DNA of 64,000 nucleotides from an uncultured Bacteroidales bacterium (GCA_905233625.1 CAJOFJ010000001.1:216713-280712), one strand, 5' to 3'; counted from the first letter of the stretch, positions 17,457 to 26,624 are shown. The notes: a model not told the origin generated them from the letters alone. A program made the numbers and translations.

Positions 17457-17744
17457 ATGGCATCTTTTTATTCACTATATAACGATATCGAATATAAAAT
17501 AAAACAAGCCCAACTGCGTTTAATAGATATCTCTCGCGAGAACAAACAGTTGCAAGAGGAAAAGCAGCTTATCAAAAATGAAAACGAGCGACTGCAAGCC
17601 CGCGTAAGAGAGCTGGAAGAGAAAATAAAATTAATGACCATAACGCAAACCATTATACATAAAGAAGACAAAACTGAAACTAAAAGGAAAATAACTGAAT
17701 TAGTGCGGGAAATAGACAATTGTATTGGACTTCTCAATAGCTAA
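17457..17744 (+). CDS. Small coiled-coil protein upstream of zapA
   Basis: A 95-residue protein that is almost entirely heptad-repeat coiled coil (LIDISRENKQL...RLQARVRELEEKI, about residues 15-65). I chose the ATG at 17457 because an earlier in-frame TTG overlaps the promoter box. It sits 3 bp before zapA. Proteins of this kind next to zapA in Bacteroidota are uncharacterised; the neighbour suggests a division or FtsZ-related role resembling ZapB, but this is inference only. Confidence 0.75.
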   Translation: MASFYSLYNDIEYKIKQAQLRLIDISRENKQLQEEKQLIKNENERLQARVRELEEKIKLMTITQTIIHKEDKTETKRKITELVREIDNCIGLLNS

Positions 17745-17747
17745 GCG

Positions 17748-18044
17748 ATGGAAGACGACCAGATTAAAATACAGATAGAGGTGGCGCAGAGGAAGATAGG
17801 CGTCGTCATCAAAAAAGAATGGGAATATTACTATCGAGAGGCCGAAAAAAGAATCAATGACAGTTTTTTGAGCTTCGCCAGAAAATTCAATTACACCGAC
17901 CATCAGGACTTACTCTCCAAAATACTCATCGAATATACAGTGAAATTAATTGATACTGAGGAAAGATTAAATGAATATGAAGAGGATCTGATTCCGAAAA
18001 TGGAGGCTTTGAAAAAGCTGACCGACACTTTGGACATTGATTAG
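17748..18044 (+). CDS. zapA: Cell division protein ZapA
   Basis: A 98-residue ZapA-like protein. The N-terminal strand region (IKIQIEVAQRKIGVVI) is followed by YYREAEKRIND and a C-terminal coiled coil, as in ZapA, which bundles FtsZ filaments at the division ring. It lies directly upstream of a 6S RNA candidate, reproducing the zapA-ssrS order known in many bacteria. Confidence 0.85.
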   Translation: MEDDQIKIQIEVAQRKIGVVIKKEWEYYYREAEKRINDSFLSFARKFNYTDHQDLLSKILIEYTVKLIDTEERLNEYEEDLIPKMEALKKLTDTLDID

Positions 18045-18059
18045 ACGTTCTTTGAATTA

Positions 18060-18256
18060 TACCCTACCCGCACAAGTCAATAACGTTTGTTAAACTCAAC
18101 ACTTTACAAACGAAGGCTCGGCTCGTTCTGTCAAAATAAGGCCTCACCCGCAAGGGGATGCTTCGGTATCCGGTGGACTATTGCGACATTGCGGCTCCTT
18201 CATCATTATTAACATAGGAGTTTAATGAAACCCTATGGACTGTGCGGGATTTTTTT
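18060..18256 (+). ncRNA. ssrS: 6S RNA (SsrS) candidate
   Basis: A roughly 195-nt structured region without a credible ORF between zapA and rny. The ends pair: CCCGCACAAGTC (18067-18078) with GACTGTGCGGG (18238-18248, one bulged A), followed directly by seven T residues (18250-18256) as in an intrinsic terminator. A TTTG/TTCTTTG promoter-like pair (18029-18054) would place the 5' end near 18060. Size, long terminal stem and location after zapA match 6S RNA, which binds the RNA polymerase holoenzyme. The identity is inferred from structure and synteny, not alignment. Confidence 0.75.
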
Positions 18257-18440
18257 CGTGAAGACGGGGAGACGTTAAGACATGCACTTCGTGCATTCGT
18301 TAAGACGAATTTCGCCTCCACGAACGAGCGAAGCGAGTGTCTACACGCCTTGACGAATGAGCGCAGCGAATTACTTAACGCCTCTACGCATAAACGACAA
18401 ACAAAAGAAAAAAACATCAAACCAAATATATAACCAAAAA
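18257..18440 (+). repeat. Mini-hairpin-rich spacer upstream of rny
   Basis: Holds ATGCAC-TTC-GTGCAT (18282-18296) and GAGCGAAGCGAG- and GAGCGCAGCG-type motifs embedded in repeated ACG(A)A and TTAACGCCT words. It resembles the dispersed mini-hairpin family at 14313 and 56786. No gene or clear promoter is seen. Confidence 0.55.
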
Positions 18441-18457
18441 ATCAAAACTAAAAAACA

Positions 18458-19999
18458 ATGACAATACTATGGATCATCATTGGTATAATTGTAGGCTTCG
18501 GCATCGGCATGGGCCTCTCTTTTACCATTCTCAAAAACTCACTTACTAAAAGCAGTCAGGCCATTCTGAAAAAAGCCGAGGAAGATGCGGAATTATTGAA
18601 AAAAGAAAAAATACTTCAAGCCAAAGAAAAATTCCTCCAGCTCAAAAGTGAGCACGAAAAAACAGTCAACGAGAAAAACCAACAAATCAGCGCTGCGGAA
18701 AATCGCATCAAACAAAAGGAAAACACACTGAACCAGAAACTTGAAGAGGCGAACAAAAAAATAAACGAAAACAACGCCACCAAGGAAAACCTCAAAAAAC
18801 AATTGGATCTCGCCGCCCAGAAGCAAGCCGAACTCGACAAACAGACCAACATCCAAAAACAGAAACTGGAATCCATTGCCGAACTGACCAGCGAACAAGC
18901 TAAGCAACAGCTGATTACCCTCATGGAAGAGGAAGCCAAAGCCGACGCCATGGTCTTGGTGAAAGACATCATGGACGAAGCCAAAGCCACCGCTAATAAC
19001 GAGGCTAAAAAATTGGTTATCAAATCTATACAGCGTGTTGGAGCAGAAGCCGCCATCGAGAATGCCGTTTCTGTTTTCAACATTGAAAACGATGAAATCA
19101 AGGGCCGTATCATCGGTCGTGAAGGACGTAACATCAGAACCCTGGAGAACCTGACCGGCGTGGATGTCATCATCGACGATTCCCCCGACGCCATTCTGCT
19201 CTCCAGCTTCGACCCCATCCGCCGCGAAATTGCCCGCCAGTCACTGCAAAAGCTGGTGACCGACGGCCGTATCCACCCCGCCCGTATCGAAGAGGTGGTG
19301 GCCAAGACCAAGAAACATATCGAGCAGGAAATCGCCGAAATCGGTAAGCGTACCTGTATCGACCTGGGTATCCACAACATCCACCACGACCTGATGCGTA
19401 TGGTAGGTAAGATGAGATACCGTTCATCATACGGACAGAACCTGTTGCAGCACTCCAAGGAAGTGGCTAACCTTTGTGCCACCATGGCTGCCGAACTGGG
19501 ACTGAACCCCAAACTGGCCAAACGTGCCGGTCTGTTGCACGATATCGGCAAAGTTTCTGACACCGAATTGGAGATGCCGCACGCCATCTACGGCGCCCAG
19601 CTGGCAGAGCAATACAAGGAACGTCCTGAAGTGGTGAACGCCATCGGTGCCCACCACGACGAAATGGAAATGGACAACCTCATCGCCCCGATCGTACAGG
19701 TTTGTGACGCCATTTCAGGCGCCCGTCCCGGTGCCCGCCGCGAAGTGGTGGAAGCTTACATCAAGAGACTGAACGACCTCGAAAATATCGCCCTCACCTA
19801 TCCCGGCGTAGTCAAGACCTTCGCCATCCAGGCAGGCCGCGAGCTGCGCGTTATCGTGGGTGCCGAAAAAGTGAGCGACGAGCAGGCTAACCAGCTGTCT
19901 TTCGACCTCTCCAAGAAAATCCAGAACGAAATGACTTATCCAGGTCAAATCAAGATTACCGTCATCCGCGAAACCCGCTCGGTAAACTACGCCAGATAA
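18458..19999 (+). CDS. rny: Ribonuclease Y
   Basis: A 513-residue membrane-anchored endoribonuclease that initiates mRNA decay. The order is as expected: N-terminal transmembrane helix (about residues 3-27), long Lys/Glu/Gln-rich coiled coil (about 30-170), KH domain with [10 protein letters not shown] (about 212-221) and an HD phosphodiesterase domain with LLHDIGK (about 363-369) and an IGAHHDE motif (about 394-400). The length is the family norm. It is followed 15 bp later by a divIC-like gene. Confidence 0.97.
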   Translation: MTILWIIIGIIVGFGIGMGLSFTILKNSLTKSSQAILKKAEEDAELLKKEKILQAKEKFLQLKSEHEKTVNEKNQQISAAENRIKQKENTLNQKLEEANKKINENNATKENLKKQLDLAAQKQAELDKQTNIQKQKLESIAELTSEQAKQQLITLMEEEAKADAMVLVKDIMDEAKATANNEAKKLVIKSIQRVGAEAAIENAVSVFNIENDEIKGRIIGREGRNIRTLENLTGVDVIIDDSPDAILLSSFDPIRREIARQSLQKLVTDGRIHPARIEEVVAKTKKHIEQEIAEIGKRTCIDLGIHNIHHDLMRMVGKMRYRSSYGQNLLQHSKEVANLCATMAAELGLNPKLAKRAGLLHDIGKVSDTELEMPHAIYGAQLAEQYKERPEVVNAIGAHHDEMEMDNLIAPIVQVCDAISGARPGARREVVEAYIKRLNDLENIALTYPGVVKTFAIQAGRELRVIVGAEKVSDEQANQLSFDLSKKIQNEMTYPGQIKITVIRETRSVNYAR

Positions 20000-20014
20000 T
20001 TGTAAATCAAGCTT

Positions 20015-20311
20015 ATGAATAAGAAAATCTTCCAAGGAAAAATATTTTGGCTGATTCTGTTCGGAGTCACAGCCTTGCTATTTCTCTTTTACATGATTTT
20101 CTTTTCAGACAACAACCTGAGCAAACGCCGCGAATTAGACAAGAAAATCGACAATCTGGAGAAGAGTATCACCGAAACCAAAAACAAAATTGAGAACAAC
20201 TACTCCTACGACCAACTCAAAAAAGACTCGAGCAAGCTGGAGCAATACGGCCGCGAAAAGCTGAACATGCAGAAAGCGGATGAAGATGTGTTTATCGTGG
20301 TGTATGAATAA
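20015..20311 (+). CDS. Septum formation initiator, DivIC/FtsB family
   Basis: A 98-residue bitopic protein: short cytoplasmic N-terminus, one transmembrane helix (about residues 10-30) and a periplasmic coiled coil (about 38-75) ending in QYGREKLNMQKADEDVFIV, a typical FtsB/DivIC tail. It would act in the divisome with FtsL and FtsQ. Its neighbourhood with zapA and the coiled-coil gene makes 17457-20311 partly a division cluster. It is only 13 bp from the aroQ start. Confidence 0.88.
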   Translation: MNKKIFQGKIFWLILFGVTALLFLFYMIFFSDNNLSKRRELDKKIDNLEKSITETKNKIENNYSYDQLKKDSSKLEQYGREKLNMQKADEDVFIVVYE

Positions 20312-20324
20312 AAAACGACAGACC

Positions 20325-20741
20325 ATGCGGATAGCGATTATCAACGGAGTGAATTTGGGCCAGCTGGGCACGCGAGAGGTGAACATCTATGGATCTCAGA
20401 CCTTTGAAGAGTATTTCAAGGAATTGAAGCAGATGTTTCCAGACGTGGAGCTGACCAGTTTCCAGTCCGACAAGATTGAGGAACTGGTAGACGCCTTGCG
20501 CAAGGGGCAGAACTGCGACGGCATCATCCTGAATCCGGGAGCCTATACCCATACCGCTATCGTGCTGGCCGACACCATACGATCTATCAGCACCCCTGTG
20601 ATTGAGGTACACATCTCCAACTTGTTTGGCAGGGAGCTCTACCGCAAACGTTCCGTCATTTCGGCTCATTGCGCCGGTTTTATCAGCGGCTTCGGTTTGC
20701 AAAGCTACGCCTTGGCGGTACAACATTTCGTCTGGCATTAA
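20325..20741 (+). CDS. aroQ: Type II 3-dehydroquinate dehydratase
   Basis: A 138-residue type II dehydroquinase of the shikimate pathway. I chose the ATG at 20325 (MRIAIINGVNLGQLG) because it matches the family N-terminus; an ATG at 20304 would add seven residues and overlap the upstream gene. Visible elements are the catalytic tyrosine in NIYGS, the NPGAYTHT motif and VEVHISN-like IEVHISN. The loop normally NGPNLNLLG reads NGVNLGQLG, and the usual HISNxHxRE reads HISNLFGRE, so conserved Pro, Asn and His are changed near the active site. These are departures to note; the fold assignment is firm. Confidence 0.88.
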   Translation: MRIAIINGVNLGQLGTREVNIYGSQTFEEYFKELKQMFPDVELTSFQSDKIEELVDALRKGQNCDGIILNPGAYTHTAIVLADTIRSISTPVIEVHISNLFGRELYRKRSVISAHCAGFISGFGLQSYALAVQHFVWH

Positions 20742-20828
20742 ACCTTCATCACAAACATCAGTCCAATTAGTATTCATCGAACACATCAACAATTCAACAA
20801 ATAAACAATCAAATAAACAAAAGAAGCT

Positions 20829-21290
20829 ATGAAAAAGATCTTAAGTATTGCAGTTCTTATGATTTTTGCGCTCTCTATGTCCGCACAGGAAACCGTTACA
20901 CCCGAAAAACCCAAGAAAGTGAAAGAACCAGAAATCACTTTCGAGACTTTGGTGCACGATTACGGTCAGATTTACCAGAACGACAATGGTGAATGTGAAT
21001 TTGTGTTCAAAAACACCGGCAAAGCCGAATTGATTCTGACCAACTGCCGTTCCAGCTGTGGTTGCACTGTTCCCGAATGGCCTCGCGAACCTATTGCTCC
21101 TGGCAAGAAAGCCAGCATCAAGGTGAAATACAACACCGGACGTTTGGGTATCATCAACAAGAGCATCACCGTGGAATCCAACGCCACCAACAACAGAGTA
21201 GTGCTGAACATCAAGGGCAACGTAAACGCCAGACCGGCAGAAGCCACCCCTGAAAACAACAGCACTCCGCTCAATGCACCTAACAACTAA
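20829..21290 (+). CDS. DUF1573 domain protein (first of a pair)
   Basis: A 153-residue exported protein: signal peptide (about residues 1-20, ALSMSAQ) followed by one DUF1573 domain (about 36-135, FETLVHDYGQIYQNDNGECEFVFKN, then SSCGCTVPEWP). DUF1573 folds as an ASH/MSP-like immunoglobulin domain; its function in Bacteroidota is not established. A Pro/Asn-rich tail follows. The next gene encodes a paralogue 18 bp downstream. Confidence 0.88.
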   Translation: MKKILSIAVLMIFALSMSAQETVTPEKPKKVKEPEITFETLVHDYGQIYQNDNGECEFVFKNTGKAELILTNCRSSCGCTVPEWPREPIAPGKKASIKVKYNTGRLGIINKSITVESNATNNRVVLNIKGNVNARPAEATPENNSTPLNAPNN

Positions 21291-21308
21291 TCATTCAACA
21301 CATTAGTC

Positions 21309-21725
21309 ATGAAAAGAATTTTTGTCCTCATCGTATTGGCAATGGCCGTCTCATTCTGTGCCGCCCAAAACAGCAAAAAAGCAGAGTCGACAAGTACCCC
21401 TGCAGGTGCGGAGATTCAGTTTGACAAAAAAGTGTGCGACTTGGGCACCGTAAAACTCAACGAAGTGGCGACCGACACCTTTACCTTCACCAACGTGGGC
21501 AAAAAGCCCTTGGTGCTGTACAATGTTACTGCCGCGTGCAACTGTACCAAAGTAGAGTACTCCACCGCACCGGTAATGCCTGGCAAAACCGGCACCATCA
21601 AGGTCATCTTCAAAGCCGACAAGCCCGATGATGTGGGTGCGCGCACCAAAAGAATCACGGTGGACTCTAATGCCGCAAGCGACAGGGTGATTCTGACCTT
21701 GAAGGCCAATGTGGTCATGGACTAA
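21309..21725 (+). CDS. DUF1573 domain protein (second of a pair)
   Basis: A 138-residue paralogue of the preceding protein, with a signal peptide (about residues 1-19, SFCAAQ) and one DUF1573 domain (about 33-137, FDKKVCDLGTVKLNEVATDTFTFTN, AACNCTKVEYS). The conserved cysteine pair CxC is retained in both copies. The two genes look like a tandem duplication. The second gene ends 20 bp before tmRNA. Confidence 0.88.
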   Translation: MKRIFVLIVLAMAVSFCAAQNSKKAESTSTPAGAEIQFDKKVCDLGTVKLNEVATDTFTFTNVGKKPLVLYNVTAACNCTKVEYSTAPVMPGKTGTIKVIFKADKPDDVGARTKRITVDSNAASDRVILTLKANVVMD

Positions 21726-21745
21726 CAAAAATATAAATTCCACCT

Positions 21746-22131
21746 GGGGTCGTTTGGTTTTGACAGCGGGTATGTGGATTTGTAAGCATGTCGGAGGTTG
21801 TGAGACGGTTCCGTTAAAAACTAACTCTCCATGCCAATAAATGGCGAATCTTATGCATTCGCAGCTTAATTGCCGCGAATCTCGCGACACGGACAAGGTC
21901 CGTAGTTGCGGGTGCTTCCCCGGAAGCCACGCCCGCCGGCGTCCGGACCGAAGTATCGGAAATGGCAGGCTAGTGACCGCAGGCTTCGATGCGGAAGCGA
22001 AACCTTAGAAGATAAGCGACAGGCCGGTTGGTCCGGCACCTCCCTGTTGCCGACAATCAAGCTGAGACTAAACATGTAGAAAGCACTTTTGCAACACGTT
22101 TGGACGGGGGTTCGACTCCCCCCGGCTCCAC
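21746..22131 (+). ncRNA. ssrA: tmRNA (SsrA)
   Basis: About 386 nt. The ends form a tRNA-like acceptor (GGGGTCG with CGGCTCC) and the 3' half has a T-arm-like GGGGGTTCGACTCCCCC segment. The mRNA-like part holds a resume codon GGC at 21843 and a tag reading frame to TAA at 21867-21869, encoding GESYAFAA. The tag ends in the degradation signal typical of the family; Bacteroidota tags I know end in YALAA. CCA is not encoded in the genome. tmRNA with SmpB rescues stalled ribosomes and tags the peptide for proteolysis. Confidence 0.95.
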
Positions 22132-22167
22132 TTTGAACGGGAGGATTACTCCCTAAAACCAACAAAG

Positions 22168-22203
22168 ATGCACTGATAATCAAACGATTGTCGGTGCATT
22201 TTT
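22168..22203 (+). terminator. Intrinsic terminator after tmRNA
   Basis: An ATGCACTGATAATC stem pairs (two G-U pairs allowed) with GATTGTCGGTGCAT, followed by five T residues. Confidence 0.75.
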
Positions 22204-22315
22204 GCATTTACGGCTCGCAATTCTCCGGAACACAGCTCCACGGATGCAAATCCGGACATGTGGGTAAATTTCTTAAAAAAAATCAGAATCTTTATGGCAA
22301 ATTAAAAAAAATGTG

Positions 22316-22323
22316 TACTTTTG
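22316..22323 (+). promoter_or_regulatory. -7 box (TACTTTTG)
   Basis: TACTTTTG lies 35 nt before the ATG at 22359 of the DUF2079 gene and supports that start over an upstream GTG at 22188. Confidence 0.6.
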
Positions 22324-22358
22324 CACAGAAAAAAGCATATAAATCTAAACACTGCAAC

Positions 22359-23858
22359 ATGGAACAATTCCTCTATCGTCACCGGACAATAATTCTTGTG
22401 GGAATGCTGATAGTTTTCGGAGTTCTTTTCGGGCTTATTTCCATAGGCAACCATTTGCTCTTCAAAACTTACGGTCTTGACCTTGGTGTATATACACACG
22501 CCTCATACAACTACGCCCACCTGAGAGCTAACGACTGTACCTTTTTCCTTTGGGAACCCCAACCTTTGCTTTCCGACCACTTCGACCTGTATCTCATACT
22601 TTTCGCCCCTTTAACCTACATTTTCGGTCAATATACACTTTTAATAATCCAAATCATTTCCATATTGTTTGGAGCTTTAGGGGTTTACAAACTGACACAA
22701 CTCCATACCCAATCAACTCTTTTAACCCTCATTACCCCTTTATTGGTGCTTTTTTCTTTCGGAATATGGTCCGCCATTGGCTCCGACTATCACTCCAATG
22801 TACCGTCGGCGATGCTACTACCATGGCTATTGTATTTCATCAAACGCGAGAAGCTCGGCCTGGCATCCCTCATGGTTTTTGCTATAATAATAGCAAAAGA
22901 GACACAGTCTCTGTGGGTTATCTTTGTGTTATTAGGCCTACTTTGGGACTACCGCAAGGATACCAAAATCCGACGTTGGCTCTTATGGAATATGCTAGGG
23001 ACCGTTGTCTATGCTTTTGTCGTCATAATCCTTATCATGCCTTCACTCCACGAAGGCGCCTCACCAGGATTCTGGCGTTACAGCTGGATGGGAGAGAATT
23101 TCAAAGAAATGGCCATTTGGTTGATCACACATCCGTTACAGGCCCTTCAGAATCTGTTTGTGGATTTCATGTCCAATGCTGACCGTTCTATCCTTAAAAG
23201 AGAGTTTTATATTTGTGCGTTATGTTCAGGCATGTTCTTCGCCTTGTTAAAACCCAATTACTTGCTGATGATCATTCCGCCTCTTTTCCTGAAAATGTAT
23301 GCCCAAGAGCCTGAAGCATTTTGGGGAATCAACTGTCATTACAACATAGAGATTTGTATGGTTCTATGCATAGCCAGTGTTGTGGTATTGGCTAAAATAC
23401 CAACGATGGAGGAAAATTTCAAAATTCAAAAAATACAGAGTTTGAAATTGCGTGTTTTTGTGCCTGTTTTGGCACTAATATTGACCGCAGGAACCTTATT
23501 CTACACCATCGACAAACCATACACCCAGATTCGGCGCGATTATGTCAATCTCTTTGATAAGAGACACTGGCATCAAAATGATTTCGACCCTCAAGTGGCC
23601 CGTCGAATGCTCAAACAGATACCGCCAGATGTATCGGTATGCGCCGCTACCATGTTCACGCCACATTTGGCCACCAGAGAAGAATGCCATATTTTCCCCA
23701 TCAGTTTAGGCCACCACCCTGAGTATTTTTTGTTCCCCCTTGAACATTGGACATATTACGAAGGAGAAAAAGAAATGGTGGCGGAGTATATCGCTGACAC
23801 CACCCATTATGAATGTCTTGACGATGACGGTTTTTTGTTTCTACTGAAACGTCGTTAA
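22359..23858 (+). CDS. DUF2079 integral membrane protein
   Basis: A 499-residue polytopic membrane protein. I placed the start at the ATG at 22359, where the translation begins MEQFLYRHRTII with an immediate first helix; the frame is open upstream but lacks membrane character and overlaps the terminator. About 9-10 hydrophobic helices occupy residues 8-420, with the family segment LDLGVYTHASYNYAHLR and LSDHFDLYLILFAPL early on, and a soluble tail. DUF2079 proteins resemble glycosyltransferase-C-like membrane enzymes, but no activity is established. Confidence 0.88.
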   Translation: MEQFLYRHRTIILVGMLIVFGVLFGLISIGNHLLFKTYGLDLGVYTHASYNYAHLRANDCTFFLWEPQPLLSDHFDLYLILFAPLTYIFGQYTLLIIQIISILFGALGVYKLTQLHTQSTLLTLITPLLVLFSFGIWSAIGSDYHSNVPSAMLLPWLLYFIKREKLGLASLMVFAIIIAKETQSLWVIFVLLGLLWDYRKDTKIRRWLLWNMLGTVVYAFVVIILIMPSLHEGASPGFWRYSWMGENFKEMAIWLITHPLQALQNLFVDFMSNADRSILKREFYICALCSGMFFALLKPNYLLMIIPPLFLKMYAQEPEAFWGINCHYNIEICMVLCIASVVVLAKIPTMEENFKIQKIQSLKLRVFVPVLALILTAGTLFYTIDKPYTQIRRDYVNLFDKRHWHQNDFDPQVARRMLKQIPPDVSVCAATMFTPHLATREECHIFPISLGHHPEYFLFPLEHWTYYEGEKEMVAEYIADTTHYECLDDDGFLFLLKRR

Positions 23859-23917
23859 TAAAGCATCCCTATAGCCTGCTGATAAACTTACATCACCAGC
23901 CCATTCTCAGGTTTGAC

Positions 23918-23941
23918 GGACGCGATGAATCACGTTCCTAC
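23918..23941 (-). repeat. GTAG-led palindrome (imperfect)
   Basis: Read on the minus strand it begins GTAGGAACGTGATTCAT and continues into an imperfect inverted repeat (CGCGAT against ATCACG with a wobble). It resembles the elements at 50598 and 60341-60459. Confidence 0.45.
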
Positions 23942-23975
23942 TAACACCTAACCACTAACACCTAACCACTAATTA
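23941..23975. repeat. Heptanucleotide array G
   Basis: Five in-phase heptads alternating CTAACAC and CTAACCA, ending CTAATTA. The last contains the ung stop codon. Confidence 0.75.
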
Positions 23976-24644
23976 CAATTGCCAGTTGATTTCGCTTTTG
24001 CCGATTTGTCGCAGTAGTTCGTTAGTTTTGGAGAAGTGCTTGCAGCCGAAGAAGCCCCTGCTGGCGGATAAAGGCGAAGGATGAACAGTGGACAAAATAT
24101 GGTGTTTGGACGTGTCGATAAGGGCCTCTTTCTGTTTGGCATAATTACCCCATAAAAGGAAGACCAAGCCCTCGCGCTGCTGCGACAGCTTGCTGATGGC
24201 CGCGTCGGTGAAGCGTTCCCAGCCATGGTTCTGGTGCGAACCTGCCGCATGGGCACGCACAGTCAATGTAGCGTTGAGCAGGAACACACCCTGCGCAGTC
24301 CATTTCTCCAGATTTCCGCTTTTGGGCACCACAAAACCCACGTCATCATGCAACTCCTTGAAGATGTTAATCAACGATTTAGGGTGCGGAACCCCATCCT
24401 GCACCGAAAAACACAGACCATGCGCCTGGCCCGGCTCATGGTAAGGATCCTGACCTATCAGCACCACCTTCACCTTATCGAAAGGAGTTTTGTTGAAAGC
24501 GTTGAATATCATCGGTCCCGGAGGGTAAACAGTGTATTTTTGTTTCTCCTCAATCAAGAACTGCTTCAGCTCCGCGAAATACGGCTGCTGAAACTCGTCC
24601 CACAGGACTTTTTTCCAAGATTCTTCGATATTCGGTGTGATCAT
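23973..24644 (-). CDS. ung: Uracil-DNA glycosylase (family 1)
   Basis: A 223-residue enzyme that removes uracil from DNA in base-excision repair. The water-activating motif GQDPYH has Asp66, the LLLN-type segment FLLNATLTVR is present, and the leucine loop HPSPLSASRGFFG (His about residue 188) closes the active site. It is nearly full length for the family. A heptad array begins at the base next to its start codon and another ends in its stop, so its entire flanks are repeat DNA. Confidence 0.97.
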   Translation of the reverse strand: MITPNIEESWKKVLWDEFQQPYFAELKQFLIEEKQKYTVYPPGPMIFNAFNKTPFDKVKVVLIGQDPYHEPGQAHGLCFSVQDGVPHPKSLINIFKELHDDVGFVVPKSGNLEKWTAQGVFLLNATLTVRAHAAGSHQNHGWERFTDAAISKLSQQREGLVFLLWGNYAKQKEALIDTSKHHILSTVHPSPLSASRGFFGCKHFSKTNELLRQIGKSEINWQL

Positions 24645-24803
24645 GATTAGAGGTTAGGGATTAGAATTAGAATTAGAATTCAAAGTTCAAAATTCAAAGT
24701 TCAAGTGTTTAGTGTTTAGTGTTTAGTGTTTAATGTTTAATGTTTAGAGTTTATGAATTCTGAATTTTGAATTTTGAATTTTCAGTTTTCAGTTTTCAGT
24801 TTC
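24645..24803. repeat. Heptanucleotide array H
   Basis: Three heptads and two hexamer slips, then 18 in-phase heptads from 24678: ATTCAAA/GTTCAAA, TGTTTAG three times, TGTTTAA, AGTTTAT, GAATTTT three times and CAGTTTT. It fills the entire ung-purH gap, from the base after the ung start codon to 4 bp before the purH stop. Confidence 0.9.
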
Positions 24804-24806
24804 CCA

Positions 24807-26342
24807 TTAGTGTCTAAAGTGTCGTACTCCGGTGAAAATCATGGCGATGCCGAGCTCGTCGCAGGCTTTGATGGAGTCCTCGTCGCGGACGGAACCTCCG
24901 GGCTGGATAATGGCGGTAACTCCATATTTGGCGGCCATGCGCACCACATCGTCGAAGGGGAAGAAGGCGTCACTGGCCAAGCAGATATGGTCGGTATGAC
25001 CAGCCTCCTTGGCCTGTTCGAGGGCAATATGGGCAGAGCCCACACGATTCATCTGACCTGCACCTACACCAATGGTCTTCATCTCCTTAGCTAAGAGTAT
25101 CGCATTGGATTTCACGTGTTTGCACACTTTCATACCGAAGAGCAAATCTCGCATTTCATCTTCAGTAGGCTGTTTTTTGGTCACCACTTTTATCTCATAA
25201 TCCTCAGCACCGGCACGGTCGATGCTCTGCATCAGCATACCTCCGGTCACGCTAATGAACATCTTCTCATCAGCTTTAGACTTATCCAAATCGAAGGTCA
25301 TCAGGCGGATATTCTTCTTAGTGGTCAGCACCGCCAAAGCCTCTGGAGTGAAGGCGGGAGCCAGAATGATTTCCAGGAAAACCGGCTTCATGGCAATAGC
25401 CAAAGCTTCATCTACCGTCTGGTTGGTGGCCACAATACCACCGAAAATGGACACTGTGTCGGCCTCATAGCAACGGGTCCATGCTTCCATGGCATCTTTG
25501 CCGATACCCACGCCGCAGGGATTTTTGTGTTTGACGGCCACCACTGTCGGCTCATCAAACTCGCGCAGGATTTGCAAGGTAGCGTCAGCATCCTGTATAT
25601 TATTGTATGACAATTCTTTACCATGCAACTGGGTAGCCCAAGCCATGGAATAGCCCTGTTTCTTGCCAGCATAGAAAGCCGCTTTCTGGTGGGGATTTTC
25701 GCCATAACGCAGCGACTGCTTGCGGGTAAACGTCAACGTCATGTTTTCAGGATCTTCCTCCCCTACCCTGTCGGTCAGGTACTGGGCAATCATGGCATCG
25801 TAGGCAGCGGTATGTCTGAACACCTTGGCGGCCAGGCGGGAGCGGGTTTCCAGCGAGGTGTCGCCATTGGCTTTGATTTCAGCAATCACGGCATCATAAT
25901 CGTTGGCATCGCACACCACGGTCACAAACTGATGGTTTTTGGCTGCGCTGCGCAGCATGCTGGGACCACCGATGTCGATATTCTCGATAGCCTCTGCGAA
26001 GGTAACATTTTCTTTCTCAATGGTTTGCTTGAAAGGATAGAGGTTCACCACCACCATATCGATGTATTGGATGCCGTTCTGGCGCATTTCCTCCTGATGT
26101 TTGGGGTTGGTGCGCACCGACAGCAGTCCGCCGTGGACCATAGGGTGCAGGGTTTTCACGCGGCCATCCATAATTTCGGGGAAGCCGGTCACCTCGCTGA
26201 TACCCATCACGGGCAGGCCAGCCTGTTCTATAGCTTTTTGGGTACCGCCGGTAGAGATAATTTCGTAACCATTTTCGATTAATGCCTGAACGAAGGGGAT
26301 GAGATTTGTTTTGTCGCTCACGCTCACCAGTGCTCTTTTCAT
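24807..26342 (-). CDS. purH: Bifunctional AICAR transformylase / IMP cyclohydrolase
   Basis: A 511-residue PurH catalysing the last two steps of IMP synthesis. The N-terminal MGS-like cyclohydrolase domain occupies about residues 1-190 ([14 protein letters not shown]). The transformylase part carries the paired Lys-His of the active site in [12 protein letters not shown] (about residues 270-281) and ends with the usual RHFRH-type C-terminus. Length and domain order are standard. Confidence 0.97.
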   Translation of the reverse strand: MKRALVSVSDKTNLIPFVQALIENGYEIISTGGTQKAIEQAGLPVMGISEVTGFPEIMDGRVKTLHPMVHGGLLSVRTNPKHQEEMRQNGIQYIDMVVVNLYPFKQTIEKENVTFAEAIENIDIGGPSMLRSAAKNHQFVTVVCDANDYDAVIAEIKANGDTSLETRSRLAAKVFRHTAAYDAMIAQYLTDRVGEEDPENMTLTFTRKQSLRYGENPHQKAAFYAGKKQGYSMAWATQLHGKELSYNNIQDADATLQILREFDEPTVVAVKHKNPCGVGIGKDAMEAWTRCYEADTVSIFGGIVATNQTVDEALAIAMKPVFLEIILAPAFTPEALAVLTTKKNIRLMTFDLDKSKADEKMFISVTGGMLMQSIDRAGAEDYEIKVVTKKQPTEDEMRDLLFGMKVCKHVKSNAILLAKEMKTIGVGAGQMNRVGSAHIALEQAKEAGHTDHICLASDAFFPFDDVVRMAAKYGVTAIIQPGGSVRDEDSIKACDELGIAMIFTGVRHFRH

Positions 26343-26375
26343 AGTGTTATTGTGTTTATTACAAATTGCAAACTA

Positions 26376-26383
26376 CAAAAGTA
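26376..26383 (-). promoter_or_regulatory. -7 box (TACTTTTG) for purH
   Basis: TACTTTTG on the minus strand, about 34 nt upstream of the purH start. Confidence 0.5.
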
Positions 26384-26426
26384 CGATTTTTTTTTGAGAT
26401 AGAGGAGATGTTGGGGATTTTTTATA

Positions 26427-26594
26427 CTTTTCCCTTCTATATAACAAGAACATTTTTTGTTCTGTTATTTCACATGTCCGTTTGAATATTTCAATGAAAA
26501 CTTGATCGAAAAGTCACCAAAAGATCAAGCCGACGGTAAGTGCAGCCGCACGAGCCCGCTCCCCCCAACCGTCGGCATGGCCTTCGCACGCAGC
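26427..26594 (+). repeat. Left inverted repeat of the ORF6N cassette
   Basis: 168 bp. It contains an AGAACA/TGTTCT hairpin near the outer end and an inner stem GCCGACGGT (26529-26537) pairing with ACCGTCGGC (26568-26576). The last 24 bp (26571-26594) are repeated directly at 26711-26734. Confidence 0.85.
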
Positions 26595-26624
26595 ATCATA
26601 GCTTGGCTTTACGGGAACGCACAA

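Noticed and set aside
21866..22207. Minus-strand open frame over tmRNA
   Set aside because: It lies within a structural RNA with clear acceptor ends and tag frame.
22188..22358. N-terminal extension of the DUF2079 protein
   Set aside because: It overlaps the tmRNA terminator and the promoter box; the membrane topology begins at 22359.
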